A stretch of 64,000 nucleotides of DNA from Lingula anatina (GCF_001039355.2 NW_019775692.1:8848-72847), one strand, 5' to 3'; positions 39,465 to 51,300 are shown, counted from the stretch's first letter. Numbers and translations are program-made. The notes: a model not told the origin generated them from the letters alone.

Positions 39465-42400
39465 TCAGAAAAAATTGATAACTTAAGTTGGTTAACAAGT
39501 GTGACCAACCCTAATTTAAAAAAAAAAATAAATAAATAAATAAAAAAAAACGTTTTTCATACATATGCATTTTTTTTCAAATGGAAAATATGTAGTGGGA
39601 GAAAATTTTACAACTGACCCTAGGAAAACCCTATTAGAAAAGCTGTTGTATTTATGTTCAAAATGGCCAACACCATGGAACTGATTTCTTCTCCCAAAAA
39701 CAACACCAACTGACTGCTATGCCCATTACACATTATAAAAATGCATGCCATAATACAGATATAACTTACTTTGCCTCATATAAAGTCCTGCTCAGTGTTA
39801 TCATATAGCCAGAACCCCAAGGATCCAAATACGGTGCAGACACCACATTTTTACCTTTGTCCACCAAGCTCCTCTGGAACCTAAAGTGAACCATGGACTC
39901 ATTATTATGTACTAGCAAATGATAGATCACACAAATTACTGAACAAAAAATAGTTAGAATTTTTTTGTTCACCAAAATGTCACAGATCCTTATTTTGCCA
40001 AAATACATATAAAACTATGAGTCCCATCCTTTGCCTCTTAATAATGACAAACTATATATATGTAAACTGAGATAATCATCACAAAATAACAAATTAATAC
40101 ACCAAAAGCCAGACCAAGTATTAACTTGGAGGGCAAAAATTTTATCCAACTTAAATTAAGGAAAATCTGTAGTAAAAGTAACTATTAGCCTTAAACAGAA
40201 ACCGCCTTTTTATAAAACAGGGACTACATTTCATTTTACTGGACTATGGTTTTGTATTGTGAGTATCAAAATAGACTAGCACCTTTTGTCTTTAAGTTAA
40301 AGCCAACCCACAGTGTAGAGTTCCCCTGGACAGACGGACCCAAGGGACCTACTGAAGCTGCTAGTGGGTAATTAATTATTGTTTAGCAGCTTCAGTAGGC
40401 GTGCTTAAGCTGAAAGCAATTTAGCAAAATACCTCTTGGAGATAGATCGATTCTGTTAGATTAATCTAGGCATGGAAACCCAGTCTAAGACTCACCAATC
40501 AGTCCTGGTGTGGTCATAACTCTTAGCCAGCTGTGTCCCAGGGAATACTCTGACTACACCGTCCATGGTGCCTATAGACCTCCAGGTTATGTAGTCCGCA
40601 TGTTTCTTCCTCCAGATGACTTCTGCTTTGTAAGTGGCTGCCACACTGCCCAGGACTGAGTTCTAGAAGGAGATAGTTCAGAGTGCTATATTATGTGTAT
40701 ACCACATTTTCTAAGTATATAATTAAAGACCATTTCAGTTCTGGAAAACCATTTCAACATCAGTTCTTCAAACAAATAGTGGAGAATAAAAACCATTCCT
40801 TTGTGAGACACAATTCCCTTAGCAAAATATCAGGCCTGCTGCAAAGTCACAGCAAATTTGCTACAATATTGCTGCAAACTGCAATTCCTCCTTGCAAATT
40901 AGCAGTAAGATTATTTTTCTTGCTAGCTCCTGCAAACTAGTTGCTGCAATAACAAAGATCTGTACATGTTAGCCTCCATCTGTGAATATTTCCCTGATCA
41001 TATGTATACATATATATTACCTACTTGATATTAACACTAGCTGACACTCTGCACCAGTACAGTGCCAGAATAGTTCTAGAGTCTAGGAAGCGTTTGTGTG
41101 AACATGTACAGGGATCTCAAAACTGAAAAATAAAATAAGGAAAACTGACCTTGAAGCCAGGATTTTGTGAGCTCTGTCCTGTGAGATATCTCTCATATTG
41201 TGTGACATTGGTGGCTGTTTCCTCAGTGTTCAGATAGTGATATGGCTGCCTGAAGGCCCCTGGGGTGAGCATCACTGACGTAGTGTCTGTAATATGAACA
41301 ATATCACATATTGTAGAGAATTACAGAGATAATTATACATTATCACATATAGAACCAGCATCTACATTTTCTTTAATCGACATGCTGCCAGTTTACTATC
41401 ATACAAATGTGTTTGGTACAAAAATTATCACAAACTTGTGATTGCATTCTTTAAAATGTTTTCATTGACTGAAAGCTAAGAAAAAATCATTTAAAATTAG
41501 AAAAAGATACAAAATGAAAATCTCTCACCTTTGGTTGCATACTTAAAGAAGTGCTTGCATGGGATGGAAGCCGACTTCAGGTCAAGTCTGTGGTACCTAA
41601 ATATAGATGGCAGCACAGTAGGAGGGGAGATTTCTGTATTCTTGCTACCATCTGATATCACCACACACACAGACCAGGTACTGCCTGCAACCTGGAGGGA
41701 AACAGAAAATCAAAGTCCTGGGCTCTCTCTCTCTCTAGAATAAAACTTATTTTAAACAACTTGTTATTTCATTGTTTTTTTTTAATTTTATTTCTTCAAT
41801 AAGTTTTCTGTATTCTGTATATGTCATGGAATAAAAAAATTAATAAATGATAAAATTTGTAGAAAAAAGTTAACTGAAATGTTTAGCATTTGTTTAGTCA
41901 AGATAACAAAACGAGGGAGAACCTAAACAGTTTGTTCCTTGGCTGGGAGAAAAAATAAAAGACAATCTGGATCGCTTATAAGTTCTAACAGTTTAATTTA
42001 CTACAGACTGGCCGATATTTTACTTATATATTGAACTTATTTAAATAACTACTATCCACATCTCTTCAATATGTTGCTCAATGCCACAAGTTTTCAACTA
42101 TATCTCTGCAGGTTACTTCTTGCTATATGCAGGTATATACAAATGTTTAATTTATTAACAATCAGAGATTTTATTTGAAGCTGAAATCTTACTGGTGCCC
42201 AGTAGTAATGTGACATGACATTTGTTATGCTGACACCTTCTCTGAACACATCTCCTCTGGCCTGTGTTCTGGTGGAAACAAAGCTGCTGTTACCCTCCTC
42301 ACCCCTAAGAAGAAAAATAATGTTTCAAGAAGGCTCTCTCACATATCAGTGCGTTTTTAATAACAGCGACTAATGATAAAAATATTACAAGCAATAAAAT

Positions 42401-45400
42401 ATGTAATTCATCCTTGAATTGTTGTTATTTTGCTTGAAGCTTTACAAATATGTCAACAAAACTTATATGTCTGCGAGACATATGTTAAAAAAATTTGTTA
42501 AATTTTCCTTTCAACAGAAAATGGTACTTTATCAAAATGGAAACATCTTTGTGGACCAGCCTGTGTTTTGTCCATGAAATAATAAAAATGTCTACTACTA
42601 ACCTGATCATGGAGCTAATCACTGATTTCGCAGCAGGTGCCCTCTCCAAATGATGAATATCCACAAAGATGGGATCATCTGGGTCATCATAGGGTCTTGG
42701 CAGCAGAGGGTGGGAATATGTCCTGCCATAGCCATTGATAACAAAGGCATAGCTCAGTTCACCCTTGTCAAAGTAGGTGGCTTCAGAGAGGAGTTCACTC
42801 ATGGCAACATCAGAGCAAGCTACACCAATCAGTCGGCCACTGTGGTATGCAGGCAAGCAGATGGAGGTGATGAGACCTGGAAATATTTACAAACAAGCTA
42901 ACAGCAATGATTTTAAATAGGAAGCAATTTATAGCCAAACAAATATAAAGCTAAAGAACTTTTGTAAAGGACCTGTAAGGAAAGTGACATCATGAAAATA
43001 CACATCCAACAAAGCACAACAAAATGCACACATAAAACACAGAAATAGTTGCCACATATACACTAGACCAAAAAAGTTTAGAAACATGAAATTGTTATTC
43101 AATAATAAAAAAAAGTCTGAAATGTAGTGGAAAAATCTTCAGTGAAACAAAGAAATGAATGGTGGGATGCATTATTCATCAATATTTGTTTAATATATTT
43201 ACCTTAACTCATAATATTATGGTTATTTTATTAATATCCAAAATAACAATGTTTCCTGTTGGCCTAGTGTAGTTGACTCATAAAACAGTGGATCAAACTA
43301 AAAGTTGTTGTAAGTAGTTTCTATCAACTTCTTTGAACAAATCGGTGACAAAGTGAGTAGAGATCACAATAATAGCATCAAAACCTTTAATTCTAATCAA
43401 TTGTAATAATCAAACTGTAACATCTGACAAAAATTATATAATATATAAATTTTTTAAGTGACCCTTGCCATATGGAAAAAAAGCCACACTAGTATATGAC
43501 AGTTATAGGACTAGGGGACCGAAAATGAGCTTACCTTTATCCAATATATCCCTATGTGGGGCAGAGATCTCTGGATTACTGACACCCTGACTGGGAGAGA
43601 GGAAGAATTTATAGTATGTTGCCATAGCAACAGAGAGATCATCTGGGTTCTCTACTTTGGTGAACGTCCCCATCTGAAATTATGACAACAAGCACTGTAT
43701 TAACAATAATTGTATTACAATGGCATTGGGAGCTATACTGATAAAATGCGTGTTATAATTTCAATTATCTATTTAACTTATTATTTGGTACATCTTAATG
43801 ACTATGACCTAACATATTATATATTCTATAGTTATTTTACTAATTTAAAAACTATAATAACAATTTTAGAAAATGAGATTGATACTCAGACACTATTATT
43901 ATTATTCTCCAGGTAGAGTCAACCACTATGTGGGACTATGTAGTAACAGGTTGAGCGTATCTTTTCTCTAATTGCTACATATAATCTTCATCATAATAAA
44001 ATGTTTTATTTTCCAAGTTGGACCCATAAAATTAATGCATAAATCAGTAATATTCAGCACAATGTCTTCCAGGCTATAAACAAATAAAGTAATGGGAATC
44101 AAATCTTTCAATAAAGATTTCATTAAATACATTTTCAAATTTCTCTCACCTTGACTTCTCCAGCAGACATCCTGCTTTGCGTCTGGGCGGCCATATTTTG
44201 AAGTGTCGTCTGCACACTACCAGTGACAGCTACAGAACAAAATCTCCAGAACATTATGCAATTCACTTGTAGGAATAGGTCATTTCAATCTAAAATGATG
44301 TTTGTTGTGCTAAAATATCAAAATTAGTTTCTTAAAAACTGGAGCAGTACAAAATATTCCAATGTATCTTAAATATCATTATAAAATAGTAATTTAACTT
44401 TTATTGTTTGTCAAATAATGAAGAGATGCTTTGAGCATGTGCAAGCAAATCATTCATCTACTTTAATATTAATCCACAGTAGTCCACTGAAACAAAGTAC
44501 AAGTAACTATTGGTCTATAATACTAGCCATGTCTGCCCATAAAACAAAACATATACTATACAGCACAATATACAATTTTTTAATATTTATTACTGGCTAA
44601 TTTTTAGTCAAATTAAGTTAAGAATGAATTTTAAGATAAAAATACAAGTTTTCAGTCTTATATATTGTACTGACTTAAAGCACACCTTTGAGATAAGTCC
44701 AATTTTCTGTGACCATGATAAAACCAGACCCAAGAAATTTCACTCCTATGCTACTTACATTTTCCCAGACCAAATGTGAGGACTAAAACTTTCTCCTCCA
44801 GAGCAGCATTTTCATCCCTTATAGTGCTGACTGGATCACTGCCTTCACTGCTGCCACCTGCTGCCAGAAATAGTACCACCTGATCTGAAAATTAAATAAA
44901 AAATGTTCATTTTTTAATTTAAATGCATCAACAGACCTTAAAAATCAGTCAGGTTCAATAACAAATTTAACCTGTGTTAATACATTCAGGCTTTTCATAA
45001 TCAAACAAAAAACAGGATAAATATAACCCAGGATAAATATAATTTGCTAAATATGTAAAATTGACTAAGGTGAAAGACTGAAAAAGAAAAAAGATAGGCA
45101 GTCTTTTTTTAATCACTGTAAAACAGAACTCATTAAAGATGGACATAAGTCCTTTCAAAGACTTATAATGAAATAAGACATTTCATAAACCAGTCCCAGA
45201 ATCCTCTAAGTATCAACATTTTTACCTCTAACAGTTCCATTTGAACTTCTGAAGAAAGAAAAAGCCTTTTTCAGCCCAGCTTCATAATTTCTTCCTCCCA
45301 TGGCCCTGAGACTGTCCAAGTATTTCTTCAAGTTTTGAATGTTTGACGGCGTGGCTGCAGCTAAAGTGGTGGTATAACAGGTGCTCTCTGCCAGCACTGG

Positions 45401-48237
45401 GGTAGAGGCAGAGGAGGCCAATGACACCAGACCAATCTGTAGAACAAAGTGTCATTTTAGCTATTGTTTATTCACAATTGAGCCCCACGACCATTTGACA
45501 ATGTACAAACCTTCAAAGTCCTTTGCTAATGAATATGATCATAACTTTTAAAAATGGGATCTGCTTTAATATGATGTTGAGACACCTCCTTTCTTCTCAG
45601 GATTAAAAATCTAAAACTCTTTCCTATTTACTATTAGCTGTATAAATGAATGAAGTGTGGAAAAATATAAACTTATAGTTTAAACTTCAGATATTATCTA
45701 ATTCAATAATTGTGGATGTTCTTCACAGCTGAAAAAAAAAGGCATCACATTTTTATGGAAAAAACAGGTTTCTTTGGAAAGATAAAGTCTTGGAAATTTT
45801 AATCTTTTGAACAAACACAGCCCAAAGAGTCCTAAGACACCCCACCTGATCGTTGGGACCCAGGGAATCAAGAACAGTTCTTGCAGCCTGCTTAGCTAAC
45901 TCCATCAAGGTCTTGCCATTGTGCAAAGTTCTCATTGAGTCTGATGTATCCAGGACCAACACAACATCTTTTGGCACGGGAGACACTGCAGATGCATAGA
46001 AAGACCTGAAAGGTACAAGTGAGCAAAATTAAAAGGAGACTCTATGTTAAGAATTAATCTCTAGCTGGTAATTGCTATTCTATTTAATCCTTACACTGTT
46101 AGATATATGTACCTCTGAAGTCCTATATTAAGTTACTTACCTGAACCTAGGATCATAACTATCACAGTCAGGCACACCTGTGGGTTTCACTGCAGGATAA
46201 TTAAGAAGTATACCATCTTCTCCTCCAAAGTACTGCCACTTCAGATTTGGATTGATGCGGACGTTTTCCTTCATCACTTCAACAATCCTTGCCGTAGGGA
46301 ATTTTTTATTGACTGAACTCTGGCCTGCTTCTGCCACACAGGCCTTGTCAAAGTTTACCTGTAAATTATTCATATTATAATTACTGGCAATATATATCAC
46401 CTGTGAATAAATATGGGTGGGATGTAGAAGAAAAAAATATTAAAACAGTACTTCCATTAGATTTCTTTTATCATCTGTGAATTTAGCTTGTCATCTATAC
46501 TGTTCCAGTGAAACTATGTAAAAAAAAAAGTTTACACTCACTGGTTAAATAATTATGCAATTCTAAACGTATATGTCAATAAGCAACTTTCTTCTGTTAG
46601 TATCTACATTCTGGAATGGTCCTATCAAAAAAAGGAGAGAAAGAGAGAGAACGAGAGGTAAAAGATATTTCCACATACCTCTGATTTATATCTAGGGTCA
46701 TCATTGGTATTTGTAACCTCACAACACTGTGTATATTGGTTCTCCCCAGAGAAAGACGAGTACTGCTCTTCTATTACATTTACCAGGCCCTTCAATGCTG
46801 CTTCGGCTCCTTGGATCTGGGCACTAATTGAATTTGCAAGCTGTAACATGTAAGCAATAAATATATTGTAGTACATGCATGAATATAATTCTTTTCCACT
46901 TAGTCAAGGGGACAAAGTTTAAGATTTTAAAAGGAAAACTAAGTACTTAGCCCACTTCTTGTTGAACTTATCTGAGGACTTTCTGATTACATTTTAACAG
47001 ATAAATGCCACAAAACGACGTGGCAAAAAAAAAAATCAATTTTGACCCCTCGTAACACACCTTGCCACCTGTCAACCACCTTGAATCAAGTGCAACCCAG
47101 AAGTCAGTGCTTTAAGTTTTGAAGTTGTCTTTTATTATTTATCTTTTAATAACTCACCTGTTTAGAGATGCCAGCTCCATCTAAAGGACTGTTTGTGTAC
47201 TCTAGAGCATCATACTCTGCCTGGAAAGACACAGCCAAGTTATTACAAAAGCAAAGAACAGCAGAACATTTTTTAAACATACAGGTTGCTGTAAAATGGA
47301 TAAAATTCAAGAGATGTAAAAATATTGATGCATATTAGAATATTCAAATAATACCCCAATTCCTTCCTCACATCAGCAGTTTTATAAACTGATCCATATC
47401 AACTACAAGGGCTGAAATGTAATTTAGAAAATGTCCGAATTCTCAATTTACAATGATGTGCTGAGTGACTAGGCTTATACATCTGCTGATGTTGGGTTCA
47501 AAAGATAAAACTTTAAAAGAGACATTGTATATCTTGTATACACTCATATATCATGGACGCATTCATTGTCATTGAAGTTTATAAGTCTTGGTGTAAGTCA
47601 GCTGAAGGTGAACAACTGATATCCACTTTTGTTTCCTGCTCATGAAGTAACATGCACCTTACTGACCGTAACCAGGGTATTATCAACAGCAGGGGCGGAT
47701 TTAGGCCGTCTTCTGGGTCTTCCGGAAGACGGTCAGATTTTCAAGTTTACATTGACGGGTATCTAATTTTTTTGTCGGAAGACGGTCAAAAATGGAGGGT
47801 GGATTTATGAAGATAATTTGGAAGCCTGTGAGAAAATATCTTTGGATCCGCCCCTGAACAGAAATAACACGTATGGTAAGCACCATGAGGATGCTCCACT
47901 ATAAGAATATTTTATGAACTAAAAGGTTTAACATTTTCAGAGGCGTCCTATACAAGTAGCTATTGGGGCATATCATATGCTGCGGCTGCCAAACCCTACA
48001 TATAACACAGACCATAACTAGATTACATCGTTCTCTGACTACACAATACTGTACCTGCACATCTGACACTCCCAGTCCATTGTCAGCTATGTCGTCCAGT
48101 ATGCCTCCCAGTAACCTGCCATTTATCAGGGTCCCACTGGACATTGGGAGTGGACACAATAAGATGACCAGGGTGAGACAAGTACACTGCCAGACACGTT
48201 CTCTCTGTGTTGTAGTGTTTACACTGAACATTTCCAT
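26788..48237 (-). CDS. CACHD1-like membrane protein, gene A (VWA + cache domains, complete)
   Basis: Twenty-three minus-strand exons, in order: 48055-48237, 47158-47220, 46679-46840, 46141-46358, 45846-46005, 45226-45436, 44759-44884, 44150-44229, 43535-43673, 42603-42876, 42193-42304, 41529-41691, 41150-41286, 40496-40662, 39770-39880, 39284-39406, 30180-30279, 29914-30009, 29180-29311, 28633-28751, 28248-28373, 27686-27813, 26788-27338. Phases close to 1226 aa, near the length of vertebrate CACHD1. It has a signal peptide (about 15-35), a VWA N-terminal region, a VWA domain (about 222-400), double cache modules (about 410-900), a Cys-rich juxtamembrane region, one membrane span (about 1061-1079) and a 145-aa cytoplasmic tail with PPAYEDV and PPSYD. 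Relatives are extracellular partners of voltage-gated calcium channels (and, for CACHD1, Frizzled/LRP6). Oddities: the VWA MIDAS has DTSDS (D228, S230, S232), but the usual Thr is R311 and the usual Asp is A341. The cache R-x-W-[YF] arginine is T730. Confidence 0.9.
28411..28479. repeat. (AAT)n microsatellite
   Basis: About 23 pure trinucleotide units in intron 20 of gene A. The poly-Leu and poly-Ile open frames across it are artefacts of the repeat. Confidence 0.95.
29072..29122. repeat. (GA)n microsatellite
   Basis: About 25 pure dinucleotide units in intron 19 of gene A. Confidence 0.95.
29450..29618. mobile_element. Palindromic-ended MITE-like element, copy 1
   Basis: A 169-bp segment running from CAGGTGCGGATCCA to TTAATCCACTCCTG. 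It aligns along its full length with the reverse complement of 47690-47856 (many shared words, such as TTCCAAATTATCTT, TTTTTGACC and GAAGACCCAGAAGA). The termini are degraded inverted repeats. Too short to code for a transposase, so a non-autonomous element. Sits in intron 18 of gene A. Confidence 0.7.
30512..30860. repeat. Tandem repeat, about 145-bp unit, 2.4 copies
   Basis: Anchor words ATTCAAGTTCA, followed by an ACTATGG- or ACTGGCATATCTCT-type segment and then a GTTCATCATAAAAAGTAG-type segment, recur at about 30512, 30653 and 30802. Copies are diverged by roughly 15-25% by eye. Confidence 0.7.
30880..31300. repeat. Dispersed repeat fragment
   Basis: Part (about 30905-30990) matches 37620-37690 (shared words TATGGAAAACAAAAA, GGACACCACC and TTGACAAGCTCTA). 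Another part (about 31195-31225) matches the reverse complement of 51925-51955 (TTGGCCCGTTT-ACCTTGA). Three scattered copies of one family are therefore present, in different orientations. Family unknown. No protein coding seen. Confidence 0.55.
32001..33038 (+). CDS. Intronless rhodopsin-like (class A) GPCR, orphan
   Basis: A single 345-codon exon starting ATG at 32001. N-terminal N-glycosylation sites are N6 and N31. TM1 carries the conserved G-N (G63, N64) and TM4 has W175. C120 at the top of TM3 can pair with an ECL2 cysteine (C189 or C203). TM6 keeps C-x-x-x-P (C287, P291). The C terminus has a Cys cluster (C341, C343), likely palmitoylated. Unusual points: the DRY motif reads Q144-R145-C146, the TM2 acidic residue appears to be N93, and TM7 reads DPIILY instead of NPxxY. 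ICL3 has a Gln run (QQQQQ). It lies in intron 16 of CACHD1-like gene A on the opposite strand, so it is a nested gene. Lack of introns fits many invertebrate class A receptors or an old retrocopy. I cannot name the ligand. Confidence 0.88.
   Translation: MLNDYNKTYLESTEGFSLINESGFQTELLQNGTQTFSMESVSVPLRVFILTLKGIFVILGAVGNTSIVAAILQMPKFHKSAYYILICSLTFNNAMVSFLETFPQVLAFTIPDWDIGERLCTFSFYVKLPLLTTSALLLALIGFQRCILISSKPGDALANKLKLPKYIGGLIALAWLLPMLFIIQTTFVCRGKVILYNPESLLCMYDIRKKPCHSMAIFMALHVAASVIMLVCDCAIVYKMKRLKAIVASATSTENLPPQQQQQSFLAKTELQLTKTMFLLMLNSFLCNLAPSFVSSLISIGPEAYIVASSLFQLARSVDPIILYGKNTALREAIHAMFKSCFCKA
33039..34740 (+). other. Downstream of GPCR gene: likely 3' UTR and intron DNA
   Basis: No supported coding sequence. 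Several AATAAA-type signals occur (for example near 34527), so the GPCR 3' end is not decidable. About 34140-34400 shows a weak pair of similar segments (GTTCAAAAATCAGCTT and GTTCAAAAATTAGCTT, about 160 bases apart). Confidence 0.4.
34745..35820. repeat. Satellite-like tandem repeat, 260-310-bp unit, four diverged copies
   Basis: The anchor GGCAYTTTCA recurs at 34759, 35021, 35326 and 35636. In the last three copies it follows a TTTGTGAAAATTTCATTTTT-type segment. Each anchor is followed by a CCATGGGCnTGAAG-like segment and an AAAATTGRTGG-like segment, then a TTGCATCAAAATTGA-like segment. Copies are clearly homologous but diverged. No protein coding. Confidence 0.75.
36680..36710. repeat. Poly-A tract
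   Basis: About 31 consecutive A residues, upstream of the plus-strand LINE remnant. Confidence 0.9.
36840..38920 (+). mobile_element. Decayed non-LTR retrotransposon (LINE), internally deleted
   Basis: 36840-37256 encodes the stretch before and at the start of a LINE reverse transcriptase (KTFWNLILKN, then an EVQI..MKTGKAAG-type motif resembling the family's GKAAGPDG). After a non-homologous interval (37260-37880, including a dispersed-repeat fragment at 37587-37700), 37880-38160 gives the later thumb-like region (KNADFPFAIKKKLW). 38160-38760 gives, through several frame changes and stops, the C-terminal region (LLSVRQSTAYD, a Cys/His stretch with CKCGTNEHCV). The catalytic core with the YxDD box is absent. 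It ends near 38915 with AATAAA-like sequence and an ATCTATCT tail. Dead copy. Clade not assigned. Confidence 0.7.
39426..39463. repeat. (AAT)n microsatellite
   Basis: About 12 pure trinucleotide units, starting 20 bases from exon 16 of gene A on its upstream side. It lies in the intron near the acceptor. Confidence 0.9.
40348..40495. mobile_element. Hairpin (foldback) element, partial copy
   Basis: Perfect 16-bp inverted repeats at 40348-40363 and 40384-40399 surround a 20-bp loop. The flank to 40495 (GCTTAAGCTGAAAGCAATTTAG, then an ATCGAT-containing arm) matches the right arm of the larger element at 56095-56335. It abuts the splice donor of exon 14 of gene A. Confidence 0.65.
47690..47856. 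mobile_element. MITE-like element, copy 2, intact ends and target duplication
   Basis: A 167-bp element in intron 1 of gene A with terminal inverted repeats CAGGGGCGGAT... and ...ATCCGCCCCTG. It is flanked on both sides by AACAG (47685-47689 and 47857-47861), a likely 5-bp target-site duplication. Same family as 29450-29618, in opposite orientation. No coding capacity. Confidence 0.8.
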
Positions 48238-48371
48238 TTAGTTCAGCAGGAAAACATACTGCACTGGTGCATCTGAAATGAGGAACATGTTAAGTTCAGT
48301 AAATGGAAACTCTGAGTTTTGGGGACCTTTTGAGTTTCCTCTATTTACCATAAGATAAGCATTTCAATTTT

Positions 48372-48372
48372 N
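48372..48372. other. Single-N assembly join between the two CACHD1-like genes
   Basis: The N lies about 135 bases upstream of the start codon of gene A and just before the first usable codon of gene B. Upstream of it an in-frame stop occurs at 48356-48358 and there is no signal peptide for gene B. If N is A, the string TTTTAG could be a splice acceptor. More simply, this is a contig join with missing sequence, including the first coding exon of gene B. Confidence 0.7.
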
Positions 48373-48373
48373 G

Positions 48374-51300
48374 TCCACATTAACTGTGTCAAGTGGAGCC
48401 ACATTAATTGATGGTCAGATATTAGGACAGGTGTTAAAGGAAATAGCTAATGATGCACTGGGGGTAGAAGAGATGCAGGTGAGACATTCTGTGGTCAATT
48501 TAATGGTTTTATTTATTTTCAACAGAAATGATGGTACCATCCTCTCTGATCTATACTTTCAATTTTCAGTAACAGTAACAGGAGCTACATGTATTCCATC
48601 AGTATCCTGAGAGTTTGATTATTTATGCTTCTTTTCCAAAAATTGATAAAATTAAAAGATAAGAGGTTGATGTATGTAATTTAGGTTAATGTAGGTGTGA
48701 GTCATCTGATGTGGTTACTGAATAATTATATGGAGCATATATTTACATGTATTATGTTTAAAAAGACAAACAGTTGGGCCTAGTGGCTGTACAAAACTGC
48801 CTAAAAAAGCAAATGGAAATAATTAAATCTGACAATTAAAAGTGAGGTGTAAAAGACTTATAAAGTTTAATTTTTGCCCTGAAAAACAAAGTAACATTAT
48901 TTTATGTTATTACAAAGAAGGCCAAATTGATGCTAGAAGAGTGTATATAATGTAAAATTTAAAATTTAATTAAATAAATTTTCACTTTAAAACTTAGAAT
49001 ATTATTCAATAGCTTAAATAAGAAAGTGGGCACAATCAATTTAATTAAATGTAAACATTTTTCAGATGCAATATGCAGAATAATTTTTCTGCTTATTATT
49101 TGTATGGACAAAAATTGAGGCAACAGTAAATAATCAGGGATATAATTCTAAAAAAATGTACAAATTAGATTTTAAATGATCACATCGAATGTTTTTATGT
49201 TATTATTTTGATTAAAATCTTTTACTTTTCAGGCAGAATATGACAAAGTGTCATATAGAGAAGATTCTATTGATGGACCAGGGAATATTAGAGAAGTAAA
49301 TATTTGGGAGTTGTTTGGTACACAGTACCACTTGGTCAGAACTCTGAGTTGTGGACATTAACATAAGATAACTATTAAGAGTTTGGTGGGACATTGCAAT
49401 TATGAATTTACATGACCATTTATTATTATAGACTGTCTTCATAAATCATATCATTCCATGTATCAGGCCTTTGAGGAATATAAGAGAGAAAAAAAAAAGA
49501 TTTAAACCTTTAGATATTTGTTCAGAAAGAAAGATTTAATTGTTTCTATTTCAGTAATCACAACCTGAATATAAGTGAAATGCTTATATTTATTTTAGAA
49601 ATGAAAAGAACATTTTTTAGTATTTTATGTCATTGAGATATGTTTCAGTTCTTTAAAATTTTTTTAAAATAAAGAGTTGCCATTTGAAGACCTGTTGACC
49701 AAAAAAAGCCCACAAAGTTTTCATATAAATTGTATAGTTACACAAATCACCAATCCTGATAATTCAGTCTCTGTCAGTAAATTGTAACCACCATCATGCC
49801 CATGGCAACGTTACTTCAAATTATGCCTTGTAATCTCATTACACCAATCCTCATATAAATGTTTTCAATGTATTGAAATTTTATTCAGCTTGCCAATTCA
49901 CTGAGAACCAAGTTCCAAGGTCCGATCTCTGCACTGACCAAGATCAAAGATGCCATTGAAGATGACTATGCCAGCTTCTCCAGTGTCAGATCTATGACAC
50001 AGTGCTGCCAAGTGGTGGAAGCTACTTATGACAAGAGGTTTAGTCAGGAGGTTTGTGATGTACACATACATATGCAAACATGGGCATATACACATACATA
50101 TGCAAACATTGGCATATACACATATGCAAGGACAGATATTCACATGCACAAGTACATACACATACCAAGTGCATACTATTCACTGATGCACAAAACATGG
50201 GTACGCACGTATGCTGTGCATGCATGCTCATTTATTTTCATTCAATATAAAGGGTGTATGAAGACAACTCGTGCTATACATATGTATATGTAGATGTGCA
50301 CATGTGCATGCACACTTGCAGTAGTTAAGTAGCTGTGAGGGACAGACTATGCAGGTGTTTACACAGATAGTTCTGTTGTCACAATTCGATAATAGTAAAT
50401 AGTAAAAACTTAACAGGTTTTATTTTCTGTTGCAAATTTAGATGTAATTTTTCATGGGCATTTGAATAAAATACTGTGTTATTACCAACAATGAGAGGAA
50501 TATTTTCTTAAATACCAATTTTTAATGTGATATTGCCACTGAGTGAATCTAAGTCATTTTTCCAGTATTTGAAATATTTTTTTCAAAAATTGACAGGTCA
50601 ACTTTGACAAGGCCTGTGTTACAATAGCAGGCCAGAGTTCAGTGAATAAAAAATTCCCCACGGCAAGGGTTGTTGAAGTGATGAAGGAAAACGTCCGCAT
50701 CAATCCAAATCTGAAGTGGCAGTACTTTGGAGGAGAAGATGGTATACTTCTCAATTATCCTGCAGTGAAACCCACAGGTGTGCCTGACTGTGATAGTTAT
50801 GATCCAAGGTTCAGGTAAGTAACTTAATGTCTGACCTAAAATTTCAGGTTGTTGAGGACAATTTGCATGTGAAATAAGTTAGTTTTCTGATTTACAGCAT
50901 TTAATTAATATCACTTAAACATGTTATGTTTATAACTTTTACAATGGAAAATGTAAAACATCAGAATCTTCCACTTGCATTTGCAAAGGCAAAAGATATA
51001 GAGATGAATTTTTGATGGGCCATCATGATCATGGACAGGTTCAAAAATCATTTTTAAAATTTAATAATGTCTTTGTATGCTGTGTTTTAATGCCTGAGTA
51101 AAGTGAAATTGGCATTAAGGAAAATAAAAGAGAATATTATCTAGGGGTATTCTGAATGCATCTCATAGAGCTTTATTGCTCCCATTGTCTCAAGTTGATG
51201 ATTTGAAAAAAAACAGTGCTTTTACAAAATATATAATAATGTCAAATTATGCAAAATTTTGCGACCTTTTGTATAATTTTGTATTTTTTTATTATTTGTT

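Noticed and set aside
47963-48241. 92-codon plus-strand frame opposite exon 1 of gene A, as a possible signal-peptide exon of gene B
   Set aside because: It is antisense to a well-supported exon and contains no hydrophobic leader joined in phase to 48374.
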